Positions 36,629-45,188 of a stretch of DNA of 64,000 nucleotides are shown piece by piece. Where the stretch lies: assembly GCA_016719855.1 (NCBI GenBank), contig JADJYH010000028.1, positions 21,256-85,255 of the forward strand. Reading direction: 5' to 3'. A model generated the notes under the pieces. It saw only the letters and a list, made by a program, of their open reading frames with translations, searched no databases and was not told the DNA's origin. The number at the start of each line of letters is the position of its first letter. The stretch's first letter is position 1. Origin of the DNA: Saprospiraceae bacterium. Lineage in GTDB: Bacteria > Bacteroidota > Bacteroidia > Chitinophagales > Saprospiraceae. Both the position numbers and the translations under genes were made by a program.

Positions 36629-36999
36629 GCCGAGTTAATAGGTTGGTGTGCATTTCAATTAACCACCCGTTTTTTCAAAAAACCAAGTTTGCCAATTGAA
36701 AATCAATCAGTAGCGTATTTGCACGGATTGTTTTGATAGTGTTTTTTCCGTAAAACTTTGATTCAAAATCATTGACCCCCAGCTGATGGAAGGTAGTTTT
36801 CAATTGTTTAGGGGGCTTGGTTGGGATGGTGAGCAGTTCAATTTTTTCACTTGAAAGTGAGCGTTAGTTTTTATGGGAAAAAGAATGCTTGGTGGGGTAC
36901 TTTAAGATTTCTTAAGAGTGTGCAATTATAGTGAAAAAGCCTGGTTATCCCCTTATTATCACCCTGAAAAGAATGGCAAATGCACTGAAAACGACATTT
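36629..36999. other. AT-rich intergenic region, no gene recognised
   Basis: This 371-base gap lies between two genes reading leftward. It has many T and A runs and stops in all frames, with no ORF of note, no word-repeat hairpin and no clear TAnnTTTG box. It presumably holds the promoter of the giant adhesin gene and the 3' end of the unit starting at 37656. Confidence 0.6.
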
Positions 37000-37656
37000 T
37001 CACTTCAAATACTTCTTCATATTCTCCACATCCACGTTGATTTGCGAAACAAGCACCTGGTAACTTGCCACAAAATCATTTTTCGTCGTTGATACCTTCG
37101 AGGTAGCCTCCTTGATTTCATGCTCCAGTTTTTCCATTTCAGCGCGGTGCTGCTCCATCTCCTGGGTGAGCTTTTTGATTTGTTCCGCCTTCTGTTTCAA
37201 CGTGGCATCCAAATTTTTCAGCATTTCTTGCCTGTTGCCAATCCTGTCGGTGGTTTGGTTGCGCAGTGCCTCCTCGAATTTGGACTGTTCGGACTTCAAA
37301 ACATCAAGGTAATGCACCGCAGACTCCACCAATTTTTGCGGCGTGGCGCCCATTGCCTGCGCCATAGCAAAGGCCGACTGGTAGCGTACCTGCTCGTCCA
37401 TCGGCATCTTTTCCAGCGACTTCAACGACTGGCGGTACTCCAGGTAATCAACACCGGCAAGGTTCGCACCTTCCATCGCCCTCATCAGCACTTCGAGGAA
37501 CTTTGGGTTGGCCTCGCCGGGACGAGCTGGTGGCAGGTCCATATTCGCAGCAGAAGGCTGGCTTGGTGCAGCAGGTTCCGCAGCGGGTGTTTTGGCAGGA
37601 GCGTTTGGGTCGTCCACAACAAACAGGGACTTGATACTCTTAAAATCAATGGGCAT
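37000..37656 (-). CDS. Coiled-coil protein of unknown function
   Basis: A 218-residue soluble protein. A Pro/Ala-rich linker (about 15-45: PNAPAKTPAAEPAAPSQPSA) separates a short N-terminal segment from a helical domain: EANPKFLEVLMRAMEGANLAGVDYLEYRQSLKSLEKMPMDEQVRYQSAFAMAQAMG, then a long coiled coil (LKQKAEQIKKLTQEMEQHRAEMEKLEHEIKEATSKV). No signal peptide or membrane helix is visible. I do not recognise a family. It shares the coiled-coil character of 26587-27609 across the inserted adhesin gene, so a connection is possible but unproven. Confidence 0.75.
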   Translation of the reverse strand: MPIDFKSIKSLFVVDDPNAPAKTPAAEPAAPSQPSAANMDLPPARPGEANPKFLEVLMRAMEGANLAGVDYLEYRQSLKSLEKMPMDEQVRYQSAFAMAQAMGATPQKLVESAVHYLDVLKSEQSKFEEALRNQTTDRIGNRQEMLKNLDATLKQKAEQIKKLTQEMEQHRAEMEKLEHEIKEATSKVSTTKNDFVASYQVLVSQINVDVENMKKYLK

Positions 37657-37726
37657 AGCTTCGCAATTTTTTTATGTTGAATAATTCCTGCAAATAAACT
37701 CAATGCCAGCTATCCAACCAAACCTT

Positions 37727-37894
37727 CTCGATTTCGGATTTCGGATTGCGGATTGCGGACAGTGCCTGCAAATCTGACAATCTTGCCTGAAATCTTAATC
37801 CACAATCATAAAACCATTTATTTCCTTTGCAAAAAATACGGAATTTCCGATTTCGCTGCACCCTGCCGCAATCCGCAATCCGCAATCCGCAATC
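37727..37894. repeat. Split heptad inverted repeat (GATTTCG/GATTGCG and CCGCAAT)
   Basis: Four 7-mers (GATTTCG, GATTTCG, GATTGCG, GATTGCG) at about 37731-37758 and four CCGCAAT 7-mers at about 37866-37893 are complementary but separated by about 105 bases, an unusually long loop. The right arm ends three bases before the ATG at 37897. Confidence 0.85.
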
Positions 37895-37896
37895 GA

Positions 37897-38622
37897 ATGA
37901 CTTTTGATGTAACCATCCCCGTCCTTAACGAAGAAGCCACGCTAAAGCAACAGGTGCTGGTGCTTTTTGATTTTTTGAAAAAAAACTTCCCGGATCCCGG
38001 CCAATGGCGCATCGTCATCGCCGACAACGGCTCGAAAGACCAGACCTACGCCATCGCCGAGTCGCTGCACCGTCGCCATCCCGAAATCGTGCCGCTCACC
38101 GTGCCCCGCAAGGGCGTCGGGCTGGCGCTCAAGACCAGTTGGGATCAGTCGCAAGCCGACATGGTGGGCTACATGGACCTTGACCTGGCCACCGACCTGC
38201 CTCATTTCCTCCAAGCCTACGATGCCATCGCCAACCAAGGTTACGAACTAGTTTACGGCACTCGTTTGCACCCAAAATCAAAGGTCATCGGTCGTACACT
38301 CAAACGGGAAATCACGTCGAGGGTCTTCAATTTTATCCTGAAAACCTATCTCGGCGTCGGTTTTTCGGACGGCATGTGCGGTTTCAAATGGCTGCGGCGA
38401 GATGTTTATGCACCACTCCACGACGCTGGGGCGGTGAGCGACGGCTGGTTTTTCTCTACCGAACTGCTAACCATCGCCGAGTGGAAACACCTGAAAATAC
38501 TGGAACTCCCCGTGAAATGGACCGACGACGTGACCAGCAGCCGGGTGAAGATTGGGCCGTTGGCGAAGCAGTATTTGGCGGCGATGAAAGTGCTGAAAAG
38601 TAAAAAATTGTTGGATTGTTAA
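37897..38622 (+). CDS. Glycosyltransferase family 2 (dolichyl-phosphate-sugar synthase-like)
   Basis: About 241 residues with a GT-A fold: VTIPVLNEEATLKQQVLVLFDFL at the N-terminus, IVIADNGSKDQTYAIAESL, and the metal/nucleotide motif YMDLDLATDLPHF (D94, D96). The remainder (YGTRLHPKSKVIGRTLKREITSRVFNFILKTYLGVGFSDGMCGFKWLRRDV) resembles undecaprenyl/dolichyl-phosphate glycosyltransferases that make lipid-linked sugars in the cytoplasmic leaflet. No C-terminal membrane helices are present. The last codons and stop (LLDC-TAA) are supplied by an octad repeat. It is followed by the FAD oxidoreductase in the same direction. Confidence 0.88.
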   Translation: MTFDVTIPVLNEEATLKQQVLVLFDFLKKNFPDPGQWRIVIADNGSKDQTYAIAESLHRRHPEIVPLTVPRKGVGLALKTSWDQSQADMVGYMDLDLATDLPHFLQAYDAIANQGYELVYGTRLHPKSKVIGRTLKREITSRVFNFILKTYLGVGFSDGMCGFKWLRRDVYAPLHDAGAVSDGWFFSTELLTIAEWKHLKILELPVKWTDDVTSSRVKIGPLAKQYLAAMKVLKSKKLLDC

Positions 38623-38697
38623 ATTGTTGTATTGTTACCTTCTTGACGACAACCATTGAGCAATTCAACAATTCAACAATATAACAATCCAACAATC
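38607..38697. repeat. Octad hairpin (word ATTGTTGG) overlapping a gene end and a gene start
   Basis: Four 8-mers ATTGTTGG/ATTGTTAA/ATTGTTGT/ATTGTTAC form the left arm; AATTCAAC, AATTCAAC, AATATAAC and AATCCAAC form the right. The left arm contains the glycosyltransferase stop codon; the right arm abuts the first recognisable codons of the oxidoreductase. Confidence 0.9.
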
Positions 38698-38701
38698 ACG
38701 C

Positions 38702-39823
38702 AAATACGACCACCTCATCATCGGCGGCGGCATCTTCGGATGCTATGCGGCGCTGTACCTTGCGCGCAAGGGCGCTCGGGTTTTGTTGGTGGAAAAAGAG
38801 CGGGAACTGTTCAAAAAAGCCAGTATCGTCAACCAAGCGAGGCTGCACAGCGGCTACCATTACCCCCGCAGCGTGGCCACGGCGCTGATGAGCGACGACA
38901 ACAAGGCCCGTTTTACCGAGGAGCACCGCCCGTTTATCCTCTTCGATTTTGAAAAATATTACGCCATTGACCGCTACGGCAGCCTAACGGATGCAGCACA
39001 GTTCGAGCGGTTTTGCGAGTTCATCGGCATCCGCTGCGAGCGTGTGGACGGGCATCCGCTGTTCAACTACGAACGACTGGAGGCGCTCTACCTCACCACC
39101 GAATACACCTTCGACCCGGTGTTGATCGGCGAGTACTACAAAGAGAAAATTGCGAAGCAAAGCAGCATCGAAATACACCCGTTTACCCAAATAAAAAAAG
39201 TGGAAACGGTTGGCGGGAGCTGGCAGGTCGAGCTGCAAAACCTTGAAAATGAGGCGATTGAAACCATCGCGGCAAAAAGCGTCATCAACGCAACCTACGC
39301 AGCGAGCAATGCGTTAAACCGCCTGTTCGGGATGCCGGACATTGACCTGATGCACGAGATTTCGGAGATGGCGTTCGTCACCTCCCCACAGTTGAAAAAC
39401 ATCGGCCTGACGGTGATGGACGGCCAGTTTGGCTCGTTGATGCCCTACGGACTTTCGGGGCTGCTGTCGCTGAGTTCGGTTGCGTACACCCACCACAAGG
39501 TGAGCTACGACAATCTCCCGACCTTCGACTGTCAGCAGCGCAACCTACTGTGCAGACCGGACTTTACCGCCGACTGCAACGGCTGCCCGGCTGCGCCGCC
39601 GAGCAATTACCGGAAGATGTTGGGTCAAATCCGGCAGTACTTTTCGGAGAAAGTGGAGCTTGATTACCAGCACTCGCTTTTTACAATAAAATCGAAACTG
39701 AAGGCCAATTTCATTGACGACGGCAGGCCCACTGAAATCTCCTGCCTCCACCGGAATCCCGACTTTTATTGCATCTTTGCCGGAAAAATCAACTCGATTT
39801 ACGAAATAGAAAAAATGCTCTGA
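38702..39823 (+). CDS. FAD-dependent oxidoreductase (DAO/GlpD-like) with no visible canonical start codon
   Basis: The reading frame is open from about 38660. Recognisable protein starts KYDHLIIGGGIFGCYAALYLARKGARVLLVEKE, a Rossmann FAD-binding site, and continues QARLHSGYHYPRSVATAL with a C-terminal catalytic-like half to about 375 residues. The family oxidises amines, hydroxy acids or sugars. Between the in-frame stop near 38657 and the Rossmann motif there is no ATG, GTG or TTG. The next TTG (38783) would remove GGGIFG. The upstream codons belong to the octad repeat, so either a rare start (ATT, ATA or ATC) is used or the start was lost. It probably acts with the glycosyltransferase just upstream. 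Confidence 0.8.
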   Translation, partial: KYDHLIIGGGIFGCYAALYLARKGARVLLVEKERELFKKASIVNQARLHSGYHYPRSVATALMSDDNKARFTEEHRPFILFDFEKYYAIDRYGSLTDAAQFERFCEFIGIRCERVDGHPLFNYERLEALYLTTEYTFDPVLIGEYYKEKIAKQSSIEIHPFTQIKKVETVGGSWQVELQNLENEAIETIAAKSVINATYAASNALNRLFGMPDIDLMHEISEMAFVTSPQLKNIGLTVMDGQFGSLMPYGLSGLLSLSSVAYTHHKVSYDNLPTFDCQQRNLLCRPDFTADCNGCPAAPPSNYRKMLGQIRQYFSEKVELDYQHSLFTIKSKLKANFIDDGRPTEISCLHRNPDFYCIFAGKINSIYEIEKML

Positions 39824-39827
39824 TAGT

Positions 39828-39890
39828 GATGAGTTATGAGTTATGAGCGATGCCACAAGCTCAAAACTCATAACTCATAACTCATAACTT
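39828..39890. repeat. Heptad hairpin (word GAGTTAT)
   Basis: GAGTTATGAGTTATGAG on the left pairs with ACTCATAACTCATAACTCATAACT-type 7-mers on the right, then TTTTTT. It ends four bases before the ATG at 39895 and could also act as terminator for the oxidoreductase gene. Confidence 0.88.
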
Positions 39891-39894
39891 TTTT

Positions 39895-41151
39895 ATGTCC
39901 GCCATCCAAGTATCATCCGAAATCGGCCCGCTGCGACGGGTCATCGTACACCGCCCCGACGAGGGCATCGCCCGTGTTTCACCCAAAAGGGCCAACGAAC
40001 TGCTCTTCGACGACATCGTACACCTGCCGCAGATGCAGGAAGAACACGACGTTTTCACCGGTATCCTCAAGGCATTTCTTGGTGCCGACAATGTGCTGGA
40101 AACCAAGGACTTACTCACGGGTGCCATTGCCGCCGACGCAGGGACAAAGGAATGGGTCATCAACGAAATCGTGGACTACGAGGAGCTGCCAAAGGACTGC
40201 AAAAAGCTGTTGATGGACCTCCCCGACGAGCGCCTCGCCGATGTGCTGATTACCGGCTTCCTGGCGGAGGAGGATTACATCATGTTCGACCCCATCCCGA
40301 ATTTTATCTTCACCCGTGACATCGCCGTAACGGTCAACGACCACGTCATCATCACCAAACCTGGCAAGGAAGCCCGCTTCCGGGAGAACTACCTGTCGAG
40401 GTTCATCTTCTGGTCGAACCCCATTTTTTCGCATTTGAAATCGGAGGGAAGGCTCATCAACATGAACCACTACGAGGATTTCCCGCCCAGCCGCAGGGGC
40501 GAGGTCGTGAGCCTCGAAGGTGGCGACATGATGGTGATGAACAAGGACTACCTGCTCATCGGGTGCAGTGAGCGCACTAGTGCCTACGCCATCCACACAC
40601 TGCGCAACAAGCTTTTTGAAAGGAAAGTGGTGAAAAACGTGGTGCAAATAAACATCCCGCACGACCGCAGCTACATGCACATTGACACGGTTTTCACGCA
40701 AGTGGACAACAATGTAATCGTTGCCTTCAAGCCCATTGTGCTCGATGGGTTGGGCAGCAACGTGGAGGTTCACAAGAGCAACGGGACGAGCGTTTTCTAC
40801 AATTCCATCCGTGATTTTATGGTCAACGAAATCAACCCGAACATGCAGTTCATCCTCGCTGGCAACGGCCAAACGCCCTACCAGGAGCGGGAACAATGGA
40901 CGGACGGCTGCAACCTCGTGGCACTCAAGCCCGGTGTGGCGCTCACCTACGACCGCAACCCGGAAACAGAAAAGGCTTTCAAAAAAGCGGGCTACAAAAC
41001 CGTACACGCCCGCAAGCTTTTGAAAGACCTGCAATCCGGTAAAGTGAAACCCGAGAACATCGAAAAAACCATCATCAACCTGCCATCCAACGAACTGTCA
41101 CGTGCTCGTGGCGGCTCGCACTGCATGACTTGTCCGATAGAGAGGGATTGA
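39895..41151 (+). CDS. arcA: Arginine deiminase family protein
   Basis: A 418-residue protein of normal arginine deiminase length. The guanidino-modifying fold shows all the usual catalytic blocks: DPIPNFIFTRD, the Asp of SLEGGDMMVM, HIDTVFTQVD (His) and the nucleophile Cys at residue 410 in RARGGSHCMTCP. Arginine deiminases convert arginine to citrulline and ammonia. No ornithine carbamoyltransferase or carbamate kinase gene is nearby, so the fermentative ADI pathway is not shown here; it may serve nitrogen metabolism or citrulline supply. A ureohydrolase lies 3 kb away. The ATG start at 39895 follows a heptad hairpin. Confidence 0.88.
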   Translation: MSAIQVSSEIGPLRRVIVHRPDEGIARVSPKRANELLFDDIVHLPQMQEEHDVFTGILKAFLGADNVLETKDLLTGAIAADAGTKEWVINEIVDYEELPKDCKKLLMDLPDERLADVLITGFLAEEDYIMFDPIPNFIFTRDIAVTVNDHVIITKPGKEARFRENYLSRFIFWSNPIFSHLKSEGRLINMNHYEDFPPSRRGEVVSLEGGDMMVMNKDYLLIGCSERTSAYAIHTLRNKLFERKVVKNVVQINIPHDRSYMHIDTVFTQVDNNVIVAFKPIVLDGLGSNVEVHKSNGTSVFYNSIRDFMVNEINPNMQFILAGNGQTPYQEREQWTDGCNLVALKPGVALTYDRNPETEKAFKKAGYKTVHARKLLKDLQSGKVKPENIEKTIINLPSNELSRARGGSHCMTCPIERD

Positions 41152-41165
41152 ATTATGTGGTGAAA

Positions 41166-41220
41166 GAGTTAGGGTGAGCGTGATGCCTACCAAACTCACC
41201 CTAACTCATAACTCATACTC
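41166..41220. repeat. Heptad hairpin (words GAGTTAGG and ACTCAT)
   Basis: GAGTTAGGGTGAG on the left pairs with CTCACCCTAACTC on the right, followed by two further ACTCATA units. It ends 8 bases before the GTG start of the DUF721 gene. Confidence 0.8.
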
Positions 41221-41228
41221 CACCGTAA

Positions 41229-41519
41229 GTGCATCTTGAAAATCAACACAGCCTGAAAGACGTTCTGAAAGACATGGTGGACACCATGAAATGGAAGGAA
41301 CATTTGAACGAAACCAAAATCAGGGAAGTTTGGAAGGAAAAAATGGGCACCACCATCAACCAATACACCCGTGAAATGAACTTCCGAAAAGGCAAGCTTT
41401 TTATCTCCATCAACTCCGCACCGCTCAAGCAGGAACTGAGCTATGAACGTGAAAAAATCATGGAAATGATGAACACGGAGTTGGGCGGAAAGTATGTGAC
41501 CGACGTGATTATCCGTTGA
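41229..41519 (+). CDS. DUF721 / DciA-like protein
   Basis: A 96-residue protein matching the short DUF721 form: KDVLKDMVDTMKWKEHLNETKIREVWKEKMGTTINQYTREMNFRKGKLFISINSAPLKQELSYEREKIMEMMN. In other bacteria DciA-like proteins load the replicative helicase; Bacteroidota members are short and less studied. No ATG is available in frame; GTG at 41229, just after a heptad hairpin, is the likely start. Its last 11 bases overlap the convergent futalosine hydrolase gene. Confidence 0.85.
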   Translation: MHLENQHSLKDVLKDMVDTMKWKEHLNETKIREVWKEKMGTTINQYTREMNFRKGKLFISINSAPLKQELSYEREKIMEMMNTELGGKYVTDVIIR

Positions 41520-42186
41520 CCGTTCCTACCAACTCCACCAACACTTCATTCAAATTCTTTATCGCCAGCGGTAAGTCCCAGCCCGCCCGATTGCGGGTCT
41601 CCACGTAATTTGAAATGGAGCGTATCTCCAAAAACGGCTGCCCCGCCAGCAAGCAAGCCAAGAAAAAAGCGGCACCTTCCATGCTCTCCGCATCGGCCTG
41701 GTACTTGTCAAGCAGCGCATCAATGCTCGGCTGAAAACCATGTACTTTATTGATGGTCAATCCTTTGCAAGTCGGCAAAAAGTCGAAGCCGTCCATTTGT
41801 GGGTTCACCAACCAGCCATCGACGAAAGGGGTTGCATTCGCATCCACGAGGCCAAGTTCGTGTACATCGGTGAAGCTGCCATCAGCTTCCTCCACGCCGA
41901 GATCGGCGAAACGCTCGGCGGTTACGTTGACCACATCGCCAATTTTTAGCGACCGATTGAAGGCCCCCGCTATCCCTGCATTTATCGCCAAATCGAAACT
42001 TTGCTTCGCAAAAAGCACCCCGAGGTTGAAGGCCGTCAACGTCATGCCCACCCCAGCCACGAGCAGGTGAACTTCGAGGTTTTCTTTCTGAAAATGGGTG
42101 TCGGAATGTGGCCAGAACTGTTCCTGCAAATGCTGCCGGAACGGCGCAATTTCAAAAGGAGTAGCAGCGACAACGAGGATTTTCAA
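41509..42186 (-). CDS. mqnB: Futalosine hydrolase
   Basis: About 225 residues of the phosphorylase/nucleosidase (PNP/UDP) superfamily: KILVVAATPFEIAPFRQHL, VAGVGMTLTAFNLGVLFAKQSFDLAINAGIAGAF, then DAESMEGAAFFLACLLAGQPFLEIRSISNYVETRNRAGWDLPLAIKNL. The ME-motif and the AGIAGAF and NYVETRNRAGW signatures fit MqnB, which removes the base from futalosine in the alternative menaquinone pathway. No ATG is present; TTG at 42186, giving MKILVVAATPF, is the natural start and is better supported than the TTG at 42210. The gene converges on and overlaps DUF721 by 11 bases. Confidence 0.88.
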   Translation of the reverse strand: MKILVVAATPFEIAPFRQHLQEQFWPHSDTHFQKENLEVHLLVAGVGMTLTAFNLGVLFAKQSFDLAINAGIAGAFNRSLKIGDVVNVTAERFADLGVEEADGSFTDVHELGLVDANATPFVDGWLVNPQMDGFDFLPTCKGLTINKVHGFQPSIDALLDKYQADAESMEGAAFFLACLLAGQPFLEIRSISNYVETRNRAGWDLPLAIKNLNEVLVELVGTVNG

Positions 42187-42215
42187 ATGGATAAGATTTT
42201 TTAGAACCAAAGCTG

Positions 42216-42308
42216 GTTGGTTATTGGGTTATTAGAATATTTCGCAAACCATTGATTATCAATAGCTTAATAACCCAATAACCCAATATCACAATCACCC
42301 AATAACTC
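42216..42308. repeat. Octad hairpin (word GGTTATTG)
   Basis: GGTTATTG and GGTTATTA on the left, a central small palindrome ATTGATTATCAAT, then TAATAACC, CAATAACC, CAATATCA, CAATCACC and CAATAACT on the right. It fills the gap between the YbbR stop (42311) and the mqnB start. Confidence 0.85.
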
Positions 42309-42310
42309 AC

Positions 42311-43275
42311 TCATTCCACAATAAGGTACTCAACCACTTTGGGCGACAGCTGCACAGAACGCACCCATTCTGGTTGCCGCACCAGTGTGAGCGGCACGGT
42401 ACTGGCCACGCCGCCCGGCCCCGACTCGCCCCCGAATACCGCCACCACCCGGAAGTCCGAGGCACTGACTTGGTTGAAGCGGCTCACGCCAACCACGCAA
42501 CTCAACTCCACGGTGGCGGGCACCAACTGGATGCTATCCTGTTCGTTCAAAACCATCACTGGCAGCATCAGTTTTTTCTCGGTAAATTGCTCCACGGGCA
42601 GGAACAATTCCGTTTGCAATGACGAAAATTGGAGCAATGCAGGGTTCGGGTTGATAAGCTTGAGCGTCTTTCGGAAGTCCGTCTCGGGACAGGCCATTTT
42701 TAGTGGCTCGGTGCTTACCTCACTAATTCCGTCGAGCATTTGCGAAGCGCCAAAAACAACGATGCTGTCTGGCGTCAGGGTGAAAGCATCCCGGAAAAAG
42801 TAGCCGTTTTGGAAATTGATGATGGAATCCAATTTTATTTTTACCTTCTTTGAAAACAAGGAATCCAAGCGGAGCGTAACGTTGTCTTGACCTAGTTCGA
42901 GCAGGTTCAGTTGTAGCTCGTCCTCAATTTTTAGGGAAATGTCCGTGCGTGAAATGACCTGCACCGGAGCACTGGAAAGGCTAAAATCCAAGCTCGGTTG
43001 CCTCCTGAAAATACCCATCCTTAGCAACTTCCAACCCGTACCAGAAAACTTGAAGGGCATGGAGCGCAAGGGCGGCTGCGCAAAAACCCGGCCCATCGGC
43101 GGTTGGTAGTTCAAGGCCAATACCCCCTGGATTCGTAGGTTTCCGTCATTTTTACAAAAAACCAGACCATCAGCGAAAGTCCCATGCAGACCAGCAGCAC
43201 CCGGTGTTCGCTCAAAGAACTCGAACCTTTTTTCTTGAAAAACTTGACGATTTTCCTCAACAGGTCTGGTTGCAT
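42311..43275 (-). CDS. YbbR-like domain protein, frameshifted near the N-terminus
   Basis: The start MQPDLLRKIVKFFKKKGS at 43275 leads to a membrane segment (VLLVCMGLSLMVWFFVKM). The frame is lost in the C5 run at 43122-43126 (GGGGG in the sense strand); one added base joins YESRG to VLALNYQPPMG. About 320 residues result, with YbbR-type beta-rich repeats (PVQVISRTDISLKIEDELQLNLLELGQDNVTLRLDS and following). In other bacteria YbbR proteins pair with the c-di-AMP cyclase CdaA, but no cyclase gene is adjacent. Short neighbouring gaps suggest a shared transcript with mqnB downstream. Confidence 0.82.
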
Positions 43276-43316
43276 TTCTTGTGAAGTTTATTGCATTCTA
43301 TCTCGACTGGCCATTT

Positions 43317-43353
43317 TCAATTTTCCATTTTCAATTCTCCATTCTACTGGCTC
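43317..43353. repeat. Heptad tract (word ATTTTCA/ATTTTCC)
   Basis: Four to five 7-mers ATTTTCA, ATTTTCC, ATTTTCA, ATTCTCC occur in one orientation only, overlapping the last bases of the ureohydrolase gene and extending toward the YbbR start. Confidence 0.75.
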
Positions 43354-44388
43354 GCCCCATCAAATTGCACAGCTTGTACAGCACCCTTGCCCCCACGTTG
43401 CCGTCCCATTCGTTGTTCATGCCTCCCACCTCGCAGAGGTCGAAGCCGATGATTTTCCGACCAGATTTCACAACGGTTTTAAGGAGGTAAACGGCCTCGT
43501 TGTAAGTCAGTCCGCCGGGCACAGGGGTACCTGTGTTGGGGCATAGGTCAGGTTGCAGGCCATCAATGTCGAAACTGATATAAACCAGCATCGGCAGGTC
43601 GGCCACCATCCGCAGGCAGAGCGACATGAAGCTGCTTCCCTCAAATTCCGCTTCCCTGATTTGCTGGTCTGTCCAGACATGAACCCGCCCGTTGGAGGCA
43701 TTCACGAGGTCGGTTTCCGCTTCGCAAAAATCACGGATGCCCACTTGCACCAGCCGTTCTACTTGCCTGATTTTCAGTGCATTGTAAAAAATGGAAGCGT
43801 GGGAGTAAGTGAACCCCTCGTAGGTGTCACGCAGGTCTTGATGTGCGTCAATTTGTAGAATGCCGAAGTTGCCGTGGTGCTCGGCCAGTGCCTCCAAGTA
43901 ACCGAGCGGAACGCTGTGCTCTCCTCCGACGATTCCCACTCGTTTGCCCTGTTCCAGCAGTGCCTTCGTTTCATGATAAACCCAATTCTTGAGGTCAAAA
44001 CAGGCATCGTTGATTTCTCCCAAAGCCGCTTGCATTTCAAAGTCGGCGTCCAATTGCCCACCATTTTCGAGGAAGTCAATGTACTGCTCGGCCAGCGGGC
44101 GAAGCTCCGTGCTGCGGTTCAGCCACACGAGGTCGAGGTGGCGCATGTAGATGCCCATTTTCCAGGCATCCGGCACGTCGGGGTCGTGGAGGTCGAGCTG
44201 TGCGGAGGCTTCGAGGATGTTCTGCCCAGCGGTGGCCGTGCCGTCGGTGTAGGAAACGGTCACATCCCAAGGCACGGGCAGCAGCACCGTCTCTGCGTCG
44301 TTTTCATCGAACGGTAGGCCAATAAATGGCCGTTTTTTAGGCCGACGCCGGAGGGGTCGAAGTAGGCGATTTTTTCTTGTTTTGTCAT
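43331..44388 (-). CDS. Ureohydrolase (arginase/agmatinase/formimidoylglutamase family), frameshifted near the N-terminus
   Basis: The start is MTKQEKIAYFDPSGVGLK at 44388. The frame breaks in the T6 run at 44333-44338; one extra base joins GLKK to RPFIGLPFDEND. About 352 residues follow with every metal block of the family: GGEHSVPLG, QIDAHQDLRDTYEG, and SFDIDGLQPDLCPNTGTPVPGGLT, which bind two Mn ions. The length and the opening DAETVLLPVPWDVTVSYTDGTATAGQNILEAS fit Bacteroidota ureohydrolases often called formimidoylglutamase or agmatinase; sequence alone does not settle the substrate. Its last codons (SRMEN) overlap a heptad repeat. Confidence 0.85.
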
Positions 44389-44389
44389 G

Positions 44390-44472
44390 TTTTGAAATTG
44401 GAAATTGGTGAATTGGTAAATTAGGAAATTGGAGGTTCGTGTTCAATTTCCTAATTTCCAATTCCCAATTTC
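44390..44472. repeat. Octad hairpin (word GAAATTGG)
   Basis: GAAATTGG, AAATTGGT, GAATTGGT, AAATTAGG and AAATTGG on one side pair with CAATTTCC, TAATTTCC, AATTCCC and AATTTC on the other. It occupies the entire junction between the MiaE-like stop and the ureohydrolase start. Confidence 0.88.
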
Positions 44473-45055
44473 AATGCAGCGCCGCCCGAATCGGCAGCCC
44501 ATCAATTACTTCCCCCTCCTGTTCCATCCACCACGCCAGGCGGTCGTACACGGTTTTTTCATCGAAGTAATTCAGCGCCATTTTCACAAAAACATGGCCG
44601 TGCTTGGCCTCGCTGGCCCAGAGTAGCTTGTAAAAACGGTGCATTTCTGGGTCGGTCTGGGCTTCACTCACAAGCCGGAATCGCTCGGCGCCACGGGTCT
44701 CCACCACCGAGGCGATGAGCAGGCGGTCGAGGAAGCGCTCCAACCGTCCGCTGTGGCAGCGCTTGATGAGCTGCGAAACGTAGGGGTCTTCGCCCATGCT
44801 CGGCGGCAGCGGGATGCCACGAGCGGCCATGAGTTCGTACACCTGCTGGAAATGCTCCAACTCCTCGATGCCGATTGCGATGAGTTCCGGGATGATTTCG
44901 GTGCGGTCGGGGAACTTGGCCACGAAGCTCATGGCCATGCTGCTTGCCTTTCGCTCGCAGTCCGCGTGGTCCTGCAAAAATGCTGGGAAATCGGCCATGA
45001 CCGCCTGCACCCATTCGGGGCGGGAAGGCACGGTGATGTCGAGGTTGAGTTTCAT
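44471..45055 (-). CDS. miaE: tRNA-(ms2io6A)-hydroxylase (MiaE-like diiron protein)
   Basis: A 194-residue protein fitting MiaE: an all-helical ferritin-like fold with di-iron ligand motifs E34 (DHADCERKAS), EELEH at 64-68, and later E and H residues in SVVETRGAERF and SEAKHGHVF. MiaE hydroxylates the isopentenyl group of ms2i6A37 in tRNA. ATG 45055 starts the protein, and a well-placed -7 box TAAATTTG lies about 38 bases upstream. It is divergent from the LOG gene. Confidence 0.85.
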   Translation of the reverse strand: MKLNLDITVPSRPEWVQAVMADFPAFLQDHADCERKASSMAMSFVAKFPDRTEIIPELIAIGIEELEHFQQVYELMAARGIPLPPSMGEDPYVSQLIKRCHSGRLERFLDRLLIASVVETRGAERFRLVSEAQTDPEMHRFYKLLWASEAKHGHVFVKMALNYFDEKTVYDRLAWWMEQEGEVIDGLPIRAALH

Positions 45056-45092
45056 TTGCTGAAAATTGAAGGCGGCTTGAAAACCAAGGCGG

Positions 45093-45100
45093 CAAATTTA
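45093..45100 (-). promoter_or_regulatory. Candidate Bacteroidota -7 box TAAATTTG
   Basis: The minus strand reads TAAATTTG followed by CCGCC, 38 bases before the MiaE-like start, matching TAnnTTTG. The trailing CC is shared with the boxes at 6815, 45833 and 47407. Confidence 0.5.
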
Positions 45101-45188
45101 GAAAAAAACTGGGGAGCAGTTTTGGCACAGAATGATAGGATTGGTAAAGTTGTAGATTGTGGCCAAATTCTCAGTTCAATCCATTTTG

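Noticed and set aside
11823..44472. Word-repeat tracts as CRISPR arrays
   Set aside because: Units are 7-8 nt with no spacers and form inverted arms; no cas genes are present.
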